NCBI RefSeq assembly: GCF_034087045.1
Contig: NZ_CP139247.1
Span: forward strand, 6,536,001-6,600,000
From: Chitinophaga sancti
GTDB lineage: Bacteria > Bacteroidota > Bacteroidia > Chitinophagales > Chitinophagaceae
Length of the DNA stretch: 64,000 nucleotides
Direction of reading: 5' to 3'
Part shown: positions 1 through 10,038 of the stretch, piece by piece
Position numbering within the stretch: the first letter of the stretch is position 1
Layout of the letters: each line of letters starts with the position of its first letter
Notes under the pieces: model-generated
What the model was told of the DNA's origin: nothing
Seen by the model: the letters and a program-made list of their open reading frames with translations, nothing else
Databases searched by the model: none
Position numbers and translations under genes: made by a program

Positions 1-477
1 GTAGCCTGGAATATTCCTGCTATCCCTGTAGGTAACACAGCAGAAGTATCTATGGTTGTAAAAACGATTGATAATCTAGACAGCATTCCTGTCATTACCA
101 ATACCGCTACCGTTACGGATGGCACCAACTCAAAACCTACGGCTGGTTGTGACCCGGCAGTAGCTGGTTGCAGTGGGGATCCAGGCACTATCATCGAAAC
201 AACACCGGGAAAAACAATATTGTCTTTTGCCAATGCCATGAGTCCGAACGGAGATGGCAAGAATGATTTCTTTGTGATCAAAGGACTGGAAAAATATCCA
301 CCTGCTCCCCTGTTCGTTTTCAACCGCTGGGGCGATATGGTGTTCCAGTCAAAAGGATATCACAATGAATGGGATGGTGCTGGATTAAGCGAAGGCGTAT
401 ACTACTACAAACTGGATGTAGACGAAGGTGATGGAGTAAAACAATATAAAGGATGGGTCATCTTAAAAAGAAACTGA
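1..477 (+). CDS. C-terminal part of a secreted protein with type IX (type B) sorting domain
   Basis: The reading frame is open from base 1, so this is the 3' end of a longer gene. About residues 75-158 form the gliding-motility-associated C-terminal domain: a SPNGDGKNDFF segment, then FNRWGD, WDG and a GVYYYKL strand. In Bacteroidota this domain directs export by the type IX secretion system and surface retention (type B signal). The upstream part is Thr/Val-rich and resembles repeats of large adhesins (DUF11-like), but too little is visible to name it. The stop codon lies two bases before the start of the PorP/SprF gene, so the two are probably co-transcribed. This adhesin/PorP pairing is common and suggests the next gene serves this substrate. 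Confidence 0.85.
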   Translation, partial: VAWNIPAIPVGNTAEVSMVVKTIDNLDSIPVITNTATVTDGTNSKPTAGCDPAVAGCSGDPGTIIETTPGKTILSFANAMSPNGDGKNDFFVIKGLEKYPPAPLFVFNRWGDMVFQSKGYHNEWDGAGLSEGVYYYKLDVDEGDGVKQYKGWVILKRN

Positions 478-479
478 TC

Positions 480-1469
480 ATGCGTACACTGATAGTTTTA
501 TTATTGTTCACAGGGGCATTGCAATCAACTGCACAGCAGAATGTGCAGTTCAGTCAATACATTTTCAATGGCCTCAGTGTAAATCCTGCATATGCAGGAT
601 ATAAAAATGCGTGGTACCTGAATACGATCTACAGGCAACAATGGACGGGGTTACCCGGTGCCCCCCGAACGGCCGGCGTTTCATTTGATGGGCCGTTACG
701 GCAGGATAAGGATAAGGCAGGAATGGGCCTGGGCGTACAGTTAATGGCTGATATGTCAGGGCCGCAACAGGCATATTCTCTTTATGCCTCTTATTCCTAT
801 CAGATTCCGCTGAATGCGAATCGCACACAACACCTGAGTTTCGGTCTGGGTGTTGGCGTGGCTCAATATCACCTGGATGGTGAAAGTCTTCAGTACTTTG
901 ATGCGGAGGACCCCACCTTCCCGGGTGGAGGTGTCAATGCCCTTACTCCTGATGCCCGCTTTGGCATTTATTATCATTCCCCTTCCTTTTTTATCAGTGT
1001 ATCGGCATTGGATCTCTTTAGCCAATACCTTACGGCTGACTATAAATGGAAAGGATATAATTATGAAAACATCCGGAAGACAACCCACCTTTATCTTTCA
1101 ACCGGTTGTATGCTGTCATTGTCAGATCAGTTGCAGCTCAAGCCGTCCGTCATGGTCAAAGATGACCTGAAAGGTCCGACAAATATAGATTTCAATGCCA
1201 TGCTGCTAATAGATCGTGTTTTTTGGATAGGCGGTTCCTATCGTACCGCATTGCCGGTATGGCGTAAAAACCTGTCAACGGGTCTGGAAGCAAAAAATGC
1301 GGCCAGTGCGCTTGTCGAATTTTATGTTTCTGACAACTACAGGATCGGGTATGCATATGATCTGAATCTGAATGAGCTGGCGGATGCACAGGGTGGCTCG
1401 CATGAAATTTCGATAGGTATTTTATTTCGTCCTAAAAGGTACAGTGTATCAAGTCCACGGTATTTTTAA
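480..1469 (+). CDS. PorP/SprF family type IX secretion membrane protein
   Basis: About 329 residues with an N-terminal signal peptide (MRTLIVLLLF to a cleavage near STAQQ) followed directly by the family hallmark QFSQYIFNGLSVNPAYAG. The remainder alternates in the way of an outer-membrane beta-barrel. PorP/SprF proteins sit in the outer membrane and assist secretion or surface anchoring of partner proteins carrying the type B C-terminal signal. The start at 480 is preferred over 453 because it gives a clean signal peptide and follows the previous stop (475-477) immediately, which suggests translational coupling. It sits between its likely cargo and an OmpA protein, the usual three-gene arrangement. 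The precise substrate is inferred from position only. Confidence 0.88.
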   Translation: MRTLIVLLLFTGALQSTAQQNVQFSQYIFNGLSVNPAYAGYKNAWYLNTIYRQQWTGLPGAPRTAGVSFDGPLRQDKDKAGMGLGVQLMADMSGPQQAYSLYASYSYQIPLNANRTQHLSFGLGVGVAQYHLDGESLQYFDAEDPTFPGGGVNALTPDARFGIYYHSPSFFISVSALDLFSQYLTADYKWKGYNYENIRKTTHLYLSTGCMLSLSDQLQLKPSVMVKDDLKGPTNIDFNAMLLIDRVFWIGGSYRTALPVWRKNLSTGLEAKNAASALVEFYVSDNYRIGYAYDLNLNELADAQGGSHEISIGILFRPKRYSVSSPRYF

Positions 1470-1480
1470 AATAAGAAAAG

Positions 1481-3298
1481 ATGTTGCGTAAACTTATAGT
1501 ATTGCTGTTGATCCCTTTATTCAGTTACGGGCAGGAAGATAAAAGTCTGATAGAACTGGGGGACGAAGCATTTGCAAGACAGGAATATGCAGATGCGGCC
1601 AAATTGTATGGCCAGTTAGCCGACAGGAAAGGGAAAAAGGCTCCATTGGCCTTACTGGACAAAACAGCAAATTGTTATGTGGCAATGGCGAGGTTTGAAG
1701 AAGCGGGTTATTGGTATTTCAGGATGTTGCAGCATCCCGGTTGTCCTTCGGCAGTAAATGTATTCTATGGGGAGACACAGATGAATATGGAACATTATGA
1801 TTCAGCTAAAAAATACATTGCATTGTATACTACATCAAATACAGATAGTATGCAATGGAAGAACAGACTATTGGCAGGTTGTGATAGTGGGGTGCTTTGG
1901 AAAAGCGATTCGCGCTCCATGGCATTAGAGAATATTAAGGAACTGAGCACGCCTGGTGCTGATTGGATCAGTGGTGTGGTAAAAGATGGATTACTGCTGG
2001 TTTCAAACGGATACCGGAAGATGTTGCTGACTACGGGGTCAGAGCGTCATCCTGAGATTGATCCCCGGGTAGATCAGCCATATTTCAAACCATATGTATT
2101 TAAACAATATCAGAAAGGGAGTAATGCTAATACTTACCTGGAAGAGGTGCTGCCAAAACTGCTGGGGAAATTGCCATATCATGTAGGTCCGGTATGTTTT
2201 AATAACAGGGAGGATACAGTTTATGTGACTTTAAATGCAGATGTGTTTCACAAAACGAAAAAGGGGCCGATCAACGGGCAGCGTTTAATGTCGCTGTTCT
2301 GGGCTTTTAAGAAAGGTGATACATGGTCTGAACTTGCACCTATTACTGAGTTAAATGCACCGGGCAGTTATACGGGGAATGTTGTGATCAGTGGGCAGGT
2401 ACTTTACCTTGTTTCTGACAGACCAGGTGGAATGGGGAAGACAGATATATGGTATAGTGAGCGAAAGGCAAATGGAACCTGGGGGATGCCAAGGAACTGT
2501 GGGAATGTTATAAATACATCATCAGAAGAAACTTTTCCTACTGTCAATGAACCTGGGGTGCTTTATTTTTCAAGTAAAGGGCATATTGGGATTGGTGGTT
2601 TTGATATTTTTCGTGCGGTGGGTAGTGGTACTGAATGGAGTGAACCTGTGAACCTGAAAATGCCTTTTAATTCGGGTGGTGATGATCTGGGGTTTATTAT
2701 GAAGGACAATTACTATGAAGGTTATTTTGCATCGAACAGGAACGGCGGAAGTGGTGGGGATGATGTTTATCATTTTATGGATACGCATGTGACGGAGAAA
2801 CTGGAGAATAAGCCGGAGGTGGGGGTGCCGAAGATGGTGGTGGCAGAGGGGACTGTTCCGGAGGGGATTGTTCCGGAGGCAGCAAAAGTGGAGACTCCTT
2901 CATCTCCTCGCAAAACGCTTAGTGGGGAAGATAGTGCTGTTATTGATAAACTTGAGCACATGTATTTTTATTATGATTATAACAGTGCCATCCTGCTGAC
3001 TAGTTCAAGAGAAATACTGGACAGGGTAGCGAATGTGCTTAAGAATTATCCGCAATGGAAATTGATGGTACGGTCATATACGGATAGTAGGGGGAGCAAT
3101 GATTATAATATGGATCTGTCAGCATTGAGATGTTATGCTGTAATTGATTACCTGATTAAAAGCGGGGTATCGCCAAAGAATCTTTATTATGAAAATCTTG
3201 GGGAGCAGGAGTTGGTAAATCCGTGTGGGGATGGGGTGCCTTGTGGGGAGGAAGAGCATAGGAAAAACAGGCGGTCGACGTTGAAGGTATATTATTGA
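1481..3298 (+). CDS. OmpA family protein with TPR and WD40-like propeller repeats
   Basis: 605 residues. Signal peptide at residues 1-17 (cleavage near SYGQ). Residues about 20-140 are TPR-like helices (LIELGDEAFARQEYADAAKL). Residues about 210-430 contain PD40/WD40-like blades with the VSDRPGG, SSKGHIGIGGFDIF and ASNRNGG signatures. Residues about 490-605 are an OmpA C-terminal peptidoglycan-binding domain (YFYYDYNSAIL; SYTDSRGSNDYNMDLS, where the Asp and Arg that bind diaminopimelate are expected). This order resembles PorE of the type IX system, but I see no carboxypeptidase-regulatory domain between propeller and OmpA domain. It is the last gene of the three-gene unit and is followed by a strong terminator. 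It probably links the secretion complex or adhesin to peptidoglycan; that role is inferred. Confidence 0.87.
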   Translation: MLRKLIVLLLIPLFSYGQEDKSLIELGDEAFARQEYADAAKLYGQLADRKGKKAPLALLDKTANCYVAMARFEEAGYWYFRMLQHPGCPSAVNVFYGETQMNMEHYDSAKKYIALYTTSNTDSMQWKNRLLAGCDSGVLWKSDSRSMALENIKELSTPGADWISGVVKDGLLLVSNGYRKMLLTTGSERHPEIDPRVDQPYFKPYVFKQYQKGSNANTYLEEVLPKLLGKLPYHVGPVCFNNREDTVYVTLNADVFHKTKKGPINGQRLMSLFWAFKKGDTWSELAPITELNAPGSYTGNVVISGQVLYLVSDRPGGMGKTDIWYSERKANGTWGMPRNCGNVINTSSEETFPTVNEPGVLYFSSKGHIGIGGFDIFRAVGSGTEWSEPVNLKMPFNSGGDDLGFIMKDNYYEGYFASNRNGGSGGDDVYHFMDTHVTEKLENKPEVGVPKMVVAEGTVPEGIVPEAAKVETPSSPRKTLSGEDSAVIDKLEHMYFYYDYNSAILLTSSREILDRVANVLKNYPQWKLMVRSYTDSRGSNDYNMDLSALRCYAVIDYLIKSGVSPKNLYYENLGEQELVNPCGDGVPCGEEEHRKNRRSTLKVYY

Positions 3299-3303
3299 AA
3301 CTT

Positions 3304-3340
3304 AACAAAAAAGAGGAAGTATGCTTCCTCTTTTTTTGTT
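3304..3340 (+). terminator. Rho-independent terminator after the OmpA gene
   Basis: An almost perfect hairpin: a 16-base arm of A-run plus GAGGAAG, a short TATG loop, then CTTCCTC followed by seven T. It begins six bases after the OmpA stop codon and ends the adhesin/PorP/OmpA operon. Confidence 0.85.
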
Positions 3341-3705
3341 AGATAGCGGCTTACTTACCAGATAGAAATTTTGTTTCCTCCAGATCCGTAGCCGCTGTTT
3401 AAGAGGAATAAGACAGTTTTGTGAGCCGATTTACAAATTCTTTACCATTCATAAATGATAATTTAAGGCAACTTACCGATTTTCAGATGAAATAGGGGAT
3501 ATCATTTAAAGCTAAAAAAGTACTACTATTGAATGCTATAATAAATATTAACTATACCACCCGGATATATCCCGATAAAATCATATTAGCTAAGGAGAAA
3601 GAGGGTTAAAATACGAAAACAAAGAGGAATACCATTAGAACATGCTGGCTAAAAAAGTATTTTTTTTAGATAAACAAGTATTATCATGATTTGATTAAGA
3701 AGTTA

Positions 3706-3713
3706 TAGATTTG
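3706..3713 (+). promoter_or_regulatory. Possible -7 promoter box of the mannan locus
   Basis: TAGATTTG matches the Bacteroidota -7 consensus TAnnTTTG. No TTG lies at the usual 19-21 base spacing upstream, so the match is partial. It sits in the 648-base AT-rich gap (3299-3946) before susC, about 230 bases from the start codon. I see no gene in this gap. Confidence 0.3.
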
Positions 3714-3837
3714 TTAACATAAATATTCCACTATATGAAACTAAAATTTAGAATCTCCCTATCACAACATTTTCCACAAAACATGAAAAAGAAGGCTAGT
3801 TAATCAAAACTGACATCTCATTATTACAACTAATTGA

Positions 3838-3855
3838 CTGTATCACCTGATACAG
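3838..3855 (+). promoter_or_regulatory. 18-bp inverted repeat upstream of susC (candidate operator)
   Basis: Two perfect 8-base arms (CTGTATCA and TGATACAG) separated by CC. It lies 91 bases before the SusC start codon, in the expected leader or promoter region. Such symmetry suits a dimeric regulator. No regulator gene is visible in this locus, so the site may be read by a protein encoded elsewhere. Confidence 0.45.
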
Positions 3856-3946
3856 CGATGGGGACATTTTATCTGTGAGTCAAAAAAGATTAGATACATT
3901 TTTCTACATCAAACATGTACACAATACATGTTAATATAATCAAACT

Positions 3947-6900
3947 ATGCAAAAAGTCTTACTATTTGTAGTGTTGATTGCATTAATGATTTCAAATCCA
4001 GGCATCCTCCGGGCTCAAAACAATCCACGGGTCATTAAGGGGACTATTTCAGACAATAAAGGATTAAAGTTGCCTGGAGCGACGATCGTTGTGAAAAACA
4101 ACACCAAAATTTCCACGATGACTGACGGCAACGGTCAGTTCACCATCTCTGTACCAGAGCAGGAAAAAACCCTGCTGGTTTCATTCGTCGGAATGAAGCC
4201 CCAGGAAATTAATATCGGTAACAAAACTACACTGAATGTAGTATTGGAATACACCAGTACTACACTGAACGATGTGGTTGTAATCGGTTATGGTACACAG
4301 AAAAAATCTGATGTGAATGGTGCCATCAGCTCTATTAAAAGCGACCAGATCGCGAACATTCCACAGGTAAGTATGGACCAGATCTTACAAGGCAAAATTT
4401 CTGGTGTCACCATCACACAAAACAGTGGTGCTCCCGGAAGTGAAACTTCTGTGAACATCAGGGGTATCACTTCTTTAAGCTTATCGAATGAGCCGCTGTA
4501 TGTGATCGATGGCGTACCTATCTCTGGTGATGCTACCAACTCAAGCACCAGTGGCCGTACCGTACAGTTAAGCAGTGCAGGCAACGATGCTGCCAGTGGC
4601 AGAGCGGTAAGCCCGCTGGCCATGATCAACCCCAGCGATATCGAGTCTATCGATGTGCTGAAAGATGCTTCTGCCACCGCTATTTATGGTGCAAGAGCTT
4701 CTAATGGTGTGATCATCGTTACGACCAAGAGAGGTAAAGCAGGTACCGCCAGAGTTGCATATGATGGATTCTATGGTGTGCAGGAACAGGGAAAATTCCT
4801 GGATATGATGAACCTGAGACAATATGCCAAATTCCAGAATGTACTGGCGGATCTGGCAGGTACTACACGGAGAGGAGAATTTGCCAACCCTGACTTACTG
4901 GGTGAAGGCACTAACTGGCAGGATGCGATCTTCAGATCTGCTCCTATGCAAAGTCACCAGTTATCTGTATCCGGTGCGAAAGATGGTACTGACTATTATA
5001 TCTCCGGGGGCTACCTGAACCAGGAAGGTACTATTATCGGAAATGACTTTAACCGCTATACTTTCAGAACAAATGTGAACAGCCAGGTTAAACCGTGGTT
5101 TAAAGCCGGTACTGCCATGAATGCCAGCCGTAGTGAACAACACGCTACCCTGGGCGATAATACCGGTATTATTTATAACGCATTGCTCAATGCTCCTGAT
5201 CAGCCTGTGTATAATGCGGATGGTTCCTATGCTGGTCCTTCCAGTACCACAGAAGGAACGATCAACCCTGTAGCGCAGGCCATGAGTATCACCAACAACC
5301 TTGTCCGTTATAATATCAATGCTACGCTTTACGCCGACATGAAACTCTATAAAGATCTGACACTGAGATCAGAATTAAATGGAGACTTCAACTGGTCAAA
5401 TGCGAAAGTATACTTACCCACCTATAAATGGGGTGCCTATACAAATGAGACAGCACAGCTGACTGAATACATGGCTAATTCTCAATATTGGGGCTGGAAA
5501 GAATACCTGACCTATGCACATCAATTCGGCACAAAACATAGCGTGACTGCTATGTTAGGCCATGAAGTAACGAAGTCTACCTGGGGTGGTGTGACTGCCA
5601 GCATCAAAGGTTTTGTAGCCGGTGATGATGACAACAACCAGACCCTCGGGAATGGTACTGCCTCTACCGCTACTGTAGGTGAATATAAGGGGCAGCAAAC
5701 TATGGAGTCTTTCTTTGCGCGTGGTATCTATACTTATGACAACAAGTATAGCCTGACGGCAACAGTTCGTTCTGACAGGTCCTCCAAATTTGCAGATGGC
5801 CACCAGACAGGGTATTTCCCTTCTTTCGCTGCATCATGGAGAATTTCTGAAGAACCTTTCATGACTAAAGTAAAAGAGGTGGCTGATAACATCAAAATCC
5901 GTGTAGGATACGGTGAAGTCGGTAACCAGAATGTAGCCAACTACAAATATGGCGCTGCACTTGCCACCGTGAGCACTGGTCTGGGCACCGGGTTCCTGGT
6001 AGATAAAGTAGAAAACGTAAAACTGACATGGGAAGCTGCACAACAAACAGATGCAGGTATCGACTTTAGCCTGCTTAGAGGCCGGGTGGATGTGATTTTT
6101 GACTACTTCTACAAAACATCCAAGAACTTCATCTTCCAACAGGCTTTGCCCGGATATGTGTTAGGCGGTACTGCTGAATATTCCAGTGGTGCTGTGGTAG
6201 GAGCTCCTTACATCAATGGTGGTAAAATCAGCAACAGGGGTTTTGACTTTACCATCACGACCCATAATTTTAATAAGAAAAACTTTACCTGGAATACCAC
6301 TGTTACCTTCTCTCACTTCAAAAACAGGGTCGAATCTCTGGCGTCCGGTACACCTTATATTGACAAGAGCATTACAGTCAGTTACCTGAGCTTACCTGCT
6401 ACCCGTACCATCGAAGGTGGAGAAGTAGGTGCATTTTACGGATATAAAACAAAAGGTATCTTCAAAACTGCCGAGCAGTTGAAAAATGCACCGTTACAGT
6501 TTGGCAGAAATGTTGAAAACGCAAGCGGTGGCACCTGGTTAGGGGATATTCAATACGTAGATGTAAATGGTGATGGTGTGATTAACTCAAGTGATCAAAC
6601 TATATTGGGTAGCCCTAATCCTACCTTCACTTATGGTATTACCAACACCTTCTCTTATAAAGGATTTGACCTGTCTATCTTCCTGAATGGTTCTTATGGT
6701 GGTAAAATTCTGAATGCGCTGAAATATTCAACAGCGGGTTTATCTTCTCTGTATCAGAACCAAATGGCTTATACGGCTAATTTCTGGTCCGAAGAAAATC
6801 CAAATTCAGATATTCCAGCACCAAGGATCGGGGATAATCCAAACTTATACAACTCTGACCGCTTTCTTGAAAGTGCTTCTTACCTGAAGATACAGAATGT

Positions 6901-7120
6901 AATGCTTGGATATACTTTGCCTTCAGAGTGGGTGAAAAAAGCCAGATTCAGCAAGGCTAAATTCTATGTAAGCGGACAAAACCTATACACTTTCACGAAC
7001 TACTCAGGTCTGGATCCTGAAGTAGGTCAGAACAACCAAAGTGTATTCCTCCGCAACGTAGACCTTGGCCGGTATCCGGCTGCCCGCACGATCACTTTTG
7101 GTGTCAATGCAGAGTTTTAA
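3947..7120 (+). CDS. SusC/RagA family TonB-linked outer membrane protein
   Basis: 1057 residues, normal for the family. Signal peptide at residues 1-23 (cleavage near LRAQ). Residues about 30-105 are a carboxypeptidase-D regulatory-like beta-sandwich (IKGTISDNKGLKLPGATIVV). A TonB-box-like stretch (DVVVIGYGTQKKSDVNGAIS) leads into the plug domain with the SusC signatures PLYVIDGVP and DASATAIYGARASNGVIIVTTK. The rest is a 22-strand barrel ending in an aromatic-rich strand closing with F. With SusD it forms the lidded importer that brings oligosaccharides across the outer membrane using TonB energy. SusD follows after 18 bases. The mannan substrate is inferred from the downstream GH26 and GH130 genes. 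Confidence 0.95.
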   Translation: MQKVLLFVVLIALMISNPGILRAQNNPRVIKGTISDNKGLKLPGATIVVKNNTKISTMTDGNGQFTISVPEQEKTLLVSFVGMKPQEINIGNKTTLNVVLEYTSTTLNDVVVIGYGTQKKSDVNGAISSIKSDQIANIPQVSMDQILQGKISGVTITQNSGAPGSETSVNIRGITSLSLSNEPLYVIDGVPISGDATNSSTSGRTVQLSSAGNDAASGRAVSPLAMINPSDIESIDVLKDASATAIYGARASNGVIIVTTKRGKAGTARVAYDGFYGVQEQGKFLDMMNLRQYAKFQNVLADLAGTTRRGEFANPDLLGEGTNWQDAIFRSAPMQSHQLSVSGAKDGTDYYISGGYLNQEGTIIGNDFNRYTFRTNVNSQVKPWFKAGTAMNASRSEQHATLGDNTGIIYNALLNAPDQPVYNADGSYAGPSSTTEGTINPVAQAMSITNNLVRYNINATLYADMKLYKDLTLRSELNGDFNWSNAKVYLPTYKWGAYTNETAQLTEYMANSQYWGWKEYLTYAHQFGTKHSVTAMLGHEVTKSTWGGVTASIKGFVAGDDDNNQTLGNGTASTATVGEYKGQQTMESFFARGIYTYDNKYSLTATVRSDRSSKFADGHQTGYFPSFAASWRISEEPFMTKVKEVADNIKIRVGYGEVGNQNVANYKYGAALATVSTGLGTGFLVDKVENVKLTWEAAQQTDAGIDFSLLRGRVDVIFDYFYKTSKNFIFQQALPGYVLGGTAEYSSGAVVGAPYINGGKISNRGFDFTITTHNFNKKNFTWNTTVTFSHFKNRVESLASGTPYIDKSITVSYLSLPATRTIEGGEVGAFYGYKTKGIFKTAEQLKNAPLQFGRNVENASGGTWLGDIQYVDVNGDGVINSSDQTILGSPNPTFTYGITNTFSYKGFDLSIFLNGSYGGKILNALKYSTAGLSSLYQNQMAYTANFWSEENPNSDIPAPRIGDNPNLYNSDRFLESASYLKIQNVMLGYTLPSEWVKKARFSKAKFYVSGQNLYTFTNYSGLDPEVGQNNQSVFLRNVDLGRYPAARTITFGVNAEF

Positions 7121-7138
7121 TCTATTAAACCAGTTAAG

Positions 7139-8779
7139 ATGAAAACAATCATATCACTGCTAACTGTACTTTTGTTGACGAGTTGCAGTAAAGATTTTTT
7201 CAATGGTACACCCCAGGATGGTGTAACCGTAGATGCCTACTACAAAACAGACGCCCAGGTCACCGCCAGTACAAATGCATTATATAGTGTGCCCTGGTTT
7301 GGATGGGTGGGAAAAGCAGGATTGGGTATTTCTGAATTATCTTCAGGCAATGCACGTTCCTATTCCTCTGATGTGATCAACTTTCAGGATTGGACGGCGA
7401 CTAATGTGAATGCAGAAGTAGTAAACGCCTGGAACTCCCTTTTTACAGTAGTGGCACAGTGTAATGCTGTGATCAAAAACCTGAATGAAAAGGCGTCTTC
7501 TTCAGTAAGTACAGATGTGCTGAACAATGCGCTGGGCGAAGCCCACCTGATGAGGGCACTGGCGTACTTTCACCTGGTGCGCATCTTCGGTGCAGTACCT
7601 ATTATAGAAGATTATACAGAATATATCAGTAACTACAAGGTGCATCGCAACCTGGTAACAGATGTATACAAATTCATACTGATAGATCTTGAATTTGCAG
7701 AAAAGAACTGTTATACGATGACGAGAGGTTCTTCCTATTCTTCACAGGGAAGGGTATCCAGCGGCTCCGCCAGTGCACTGATGGCCAAGGTATACCTGTA
7801 CATGCAGGATTATACCAACGCCCGTGCCAAGGCAGAAAAAGTAATCAGTAGCGGTGAATTCAGGTTGTATGGTGCGGATGTAGCCGGCGTTACCTTCAAC
7901 GACCTGTTCAAAACTGCGAATAACAACAATGAAGAATCTGTGATTCAACTGCAATGGGCTACGAATGCTACCTATGGACAAGCGAACCCTGCACAGTCAT
8001 TGTTGGCCTACACGACTACGATCTCCGGTTTTGGCGATGGATGGGGCGTGCTCTCCCCTACCTTCGACCTGCTGGATATGTATGATGCCGGAGATGCACG
8101 TAAACATGCTACCGTAATGGTGCCAGGTGATACCTATAGTGAAATACATTCTTCCGATGGTGGATTTACCGTAGGTTCAGATTGTAATCCTGGTGGTACA
8201 CACACCGGTACAAAAAAATATGTAGTAGGGAATGCAAGTGATAATGGTGGTGTAGGTGGTTCACAGGCCATGCCCAATAATACTTACATGATGCGTTACT
8301 CCGATGTATTGCTGATCTACGCTGAGGCTATTATGGCCGGTGCTTCCTCTTCTTCAGACGCTACTGCGCTGGCAGCCTTAAATAAGGTACGTAACAGGTC
8401 CGGATTGACAAGTCTGACCCAGATCAAAAGAGGGTATTACACTGCTAATGCCGCTTATAATGCTACTACTAATCCCAATGCGCCCACCACATTATACAGA
8501 GATGATATCCTGGATGAGCGCAGAAGAGAGTTTGCTTTTGAAGACGATTTCTGGTATGACCTGGGGCGTATAGATGGTTACAACGCCACGGCTCACCCAC
8601 TTGCTATCCTACTGATCAAACAGCAGGACAGAGGCACTTCAGATAACAGTACGGTTCCAGTTCGTTATGGTAATGGTTATTTAACGCCAACGAATGACGA
8701 CTTCCTGTTCCCGATCCCTGCTGTGGAAATCACGGCTAATCCATTACTGTCAGAAGCGCCAGTAGCTTATGACTTTTAA
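7139..8779 (+). CDS. SusD/RagB family nutrient-binding outer membrane lipoprotein
   Basis: 546 residues. The N-terminus MKTIISLLTVLLLTSCSKDF is a lipoprotein signal with lipobox LTSC (Cys16). The SusD core is recognisable from the helical TPR scaffold (ALGEAHLMRALAYFHLVRIF; ASALMAKVYLYMQDYTNARA) and the C-terminal MRYSDVLLIYAEAI and ILDERRREFAFEDDFWYDL signatures. It caps the SusC barrel and binds glycan at the cell surface. It sits directly after susC and 11 bases before a surface lipoprotein gene, so the three are one transcript. Glycan specificity cannot be read from the sequence. Confidence 0.95.
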   Translation: MKTIISLLTVLLLTSCSKDFFNGTPQDGVTVDAYYKTDAQVTASTNALYSVPWFGWVGKAGLGISELSSGNARSYSSDVINFQDWTATNVNAEVVNAWNSLFTVVAQCNAVIKNLNEKASSSVSTDVLNNALGEAHLMRALAYFHLVRIFGAVPIIEDYTEYISNYKVHRNLVTDVYKFILIDLEFAEKNCYTMTRGSSYSSQGRVSSGSASALMAKVYLYMQDYTNARAKAEKVISSGEFRLYGADVAGVTFNDLFKTANNNNEESVIQLQWATNATYGQANPAQSLLAYTTTISGFGDGWGVLSPTFDLLDMYDAGDARKHATVMVPGDTYSEIHSSDGGFTVGSDCNPGGTHTGTKKYVVGNASDNGGVGGSQAMPNNTYMMRYSDVLLIYAEAIMAGASSSSDATALAALNKVRNRSGLTSLTQIKRGYYTANAAYNATTNPNAPTTLYRDDILDERRREFAFEDDFWYDLGRIDGYNATAHPLAILLIKQQDRGTSDNSTVPVRYGNGYLTPTNDDFLFPIPAVEITANPLLSEAPVAYDF

Positions 8780-8790
8780 AGATTAAAAAC

Positions 8791-9882
8791 ATGAAAAATA
8801 CTATTGTTTTTACCTTATTAATGCTTTTCGTGTTCGCATCCTGTAAAAAGGAGGAGGATTCAGCTGCACCTGTGATCACCCGCATCAGAACACTTAGCAA
8901 GACAGATACGGTCACAGTTACTAAACAGGTAACATTAGATTCGTCTGTTACCACTACCTCTTCTGTAGTGGTAGCCGCAGATTCTACAATTACTTCCGGT
9001 TCTATCAGTAATCAATATGGGATTGTAGGGCAGCACCTGAAAACGACGATGAAGATCTACATCAATGGGGTGAGTATCTATTTCAATCCAACATTGGTGA
9101 CAGATGAGCTGATCATATTCACCATTCCTACTACAGTATCTTATAGTACCAGTACAACTACCAACAAGATCACCGTTGTAACTATGCACGGTAGTGTTGA
9201 TTATGATTTCACTGTCGCCCAACCGGCTGCCGTGATCAGTAGTTTTACCCCTGCTGCGGGAGATGCCGGCACAGCGGTAACCATCACAGGTACTTATTTT
9301 GATAATTTAACCGGGGTAAAGTTTGGCGATGTAACGGCAGAAATTGTTTCTTCCACTTCTACCCAAATCGTTGTCAAAGTACCGGATGGTATCGTGCAGG
9401 AATACATTTATGTTACTACACCGGGAGGTACATCATCCTCTGCCACCAAATTTGGTTTCCAACATATTATTTATGATGATGCTTTGGCTGCCAACTGGGC
9501 TGACTGGAGCTGGAGTGTAAACAATGATTTTGCCAATACGTCTCCTGTAAAACGTGGTACCTATTCTATTAAGGCTGCCTTTACTTCAGGCTGGGGAGGG
9601 GTTTCTCTCGCTAACACCGGTTCTGCCAAAGACCTGAGCTCCTGTACCGCGTTGAAGATATCCATTTATGGGGGAGCTGATACGGATGGTAATACAGTAA
9701 ATATCGTGGTGAACAGTGATTATAGTAATGTTAAATCATTGACGCTGACAGCTGGTAAATGGACAGACTATACCGTATTATTAACAGAGGTAGGTTCTCC
9801 CACTACGCTGACATCACTGGTGATACAGGAATCCAGTGGTACAGCAGAGACCATCTATCTTGATGATATTGGCTTCCTGTAA
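8791..9882 (+). CDS. IPT/TIG-domain surface lipoprotein, probable glycan-binding protein
   Basis: 363 residues. Lipoprotein signal MKNTIVFTLLMLFVFASCKK with the Cys at 19, followed by acidic residues that favour surface export in Bacteroidota. An IPT/TIG immunoglobulin-like domain spans about residues 145-225 (ISSFTPAAGDAGTAVTITGTYF, shown here only in part as its hallmark start). The last 130 residues (WADWSWSVNNDFANTSPVKR onward, ending in TIYLDDIGFL) look like a jelly-roll carbohydrate-binding module. In SusCD loci the third gene usually encodes such a SusE/F-like surface glycan-binding protein. It follows susD by 11 bases and ends in a terminator. Mannan binding is inferred from context. 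Confidence 0.8.
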   Translation: MKNTIVFTLLMLFVFASCKKEEDSAAPVITRIRTLSKTDTVTVTKQVTLDSSVTTTSSVVVAADSTITSGSISNQYGIVGQHLKTTMKIYINGVSIYFNPTLVTDELIIFTIPTTVSYSTSTTTNKITVVTMHGSVDYDFTVAQPAAVISSFTPAAGDAGTAVTITGTYFDNLTGVKFGDVTAEIVSSTSTQIVVKVPDGIVQEYIYVTTPGGTSSSATKFGFQHIIYDDALAANWADWSWSVNNDFANTSPVKRGTYSIKAAFTSGWGGVSLANTGSAKDLSSCTALKISIYGGADTDGNTVNIVVNSDYSNVKSLTLTAGKWTDYTVLLTEVGSPTTLTSLVIQESSGTAETIYLDDIGFL

Positions 9883-9898
9883 TTGTATCATAACAGAA

Positions 9899-9930
9899 GG
9901 GGTGTATTCTGGTAAGAATACATCCTTTTT
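9899..9930 (+). terminator. Terminator after the SusCD-TIG transcript
   Basis: Hairpin of GGGGTGTATTC and GAATACATCC (one G-U pair) with a short loop, then five T. It separates the import genes from the GH26 gene, which therefore probably has its own promoter or depends on read-through. The 108 bases that follow are AT-rich, with a weak TTG and a near-match to TAnnTTTG. Confidence 0.75.
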
Positions 9931-10038
9931 GTAGCGGCCAGGGTTTGGTTGTATTAAATAACAGCAATTTTGCATAATATGAGTTGTATATAATCCACGA
10001 TAAATACTTCCACTTGCTTACGCAAAAATCATTTTAAG

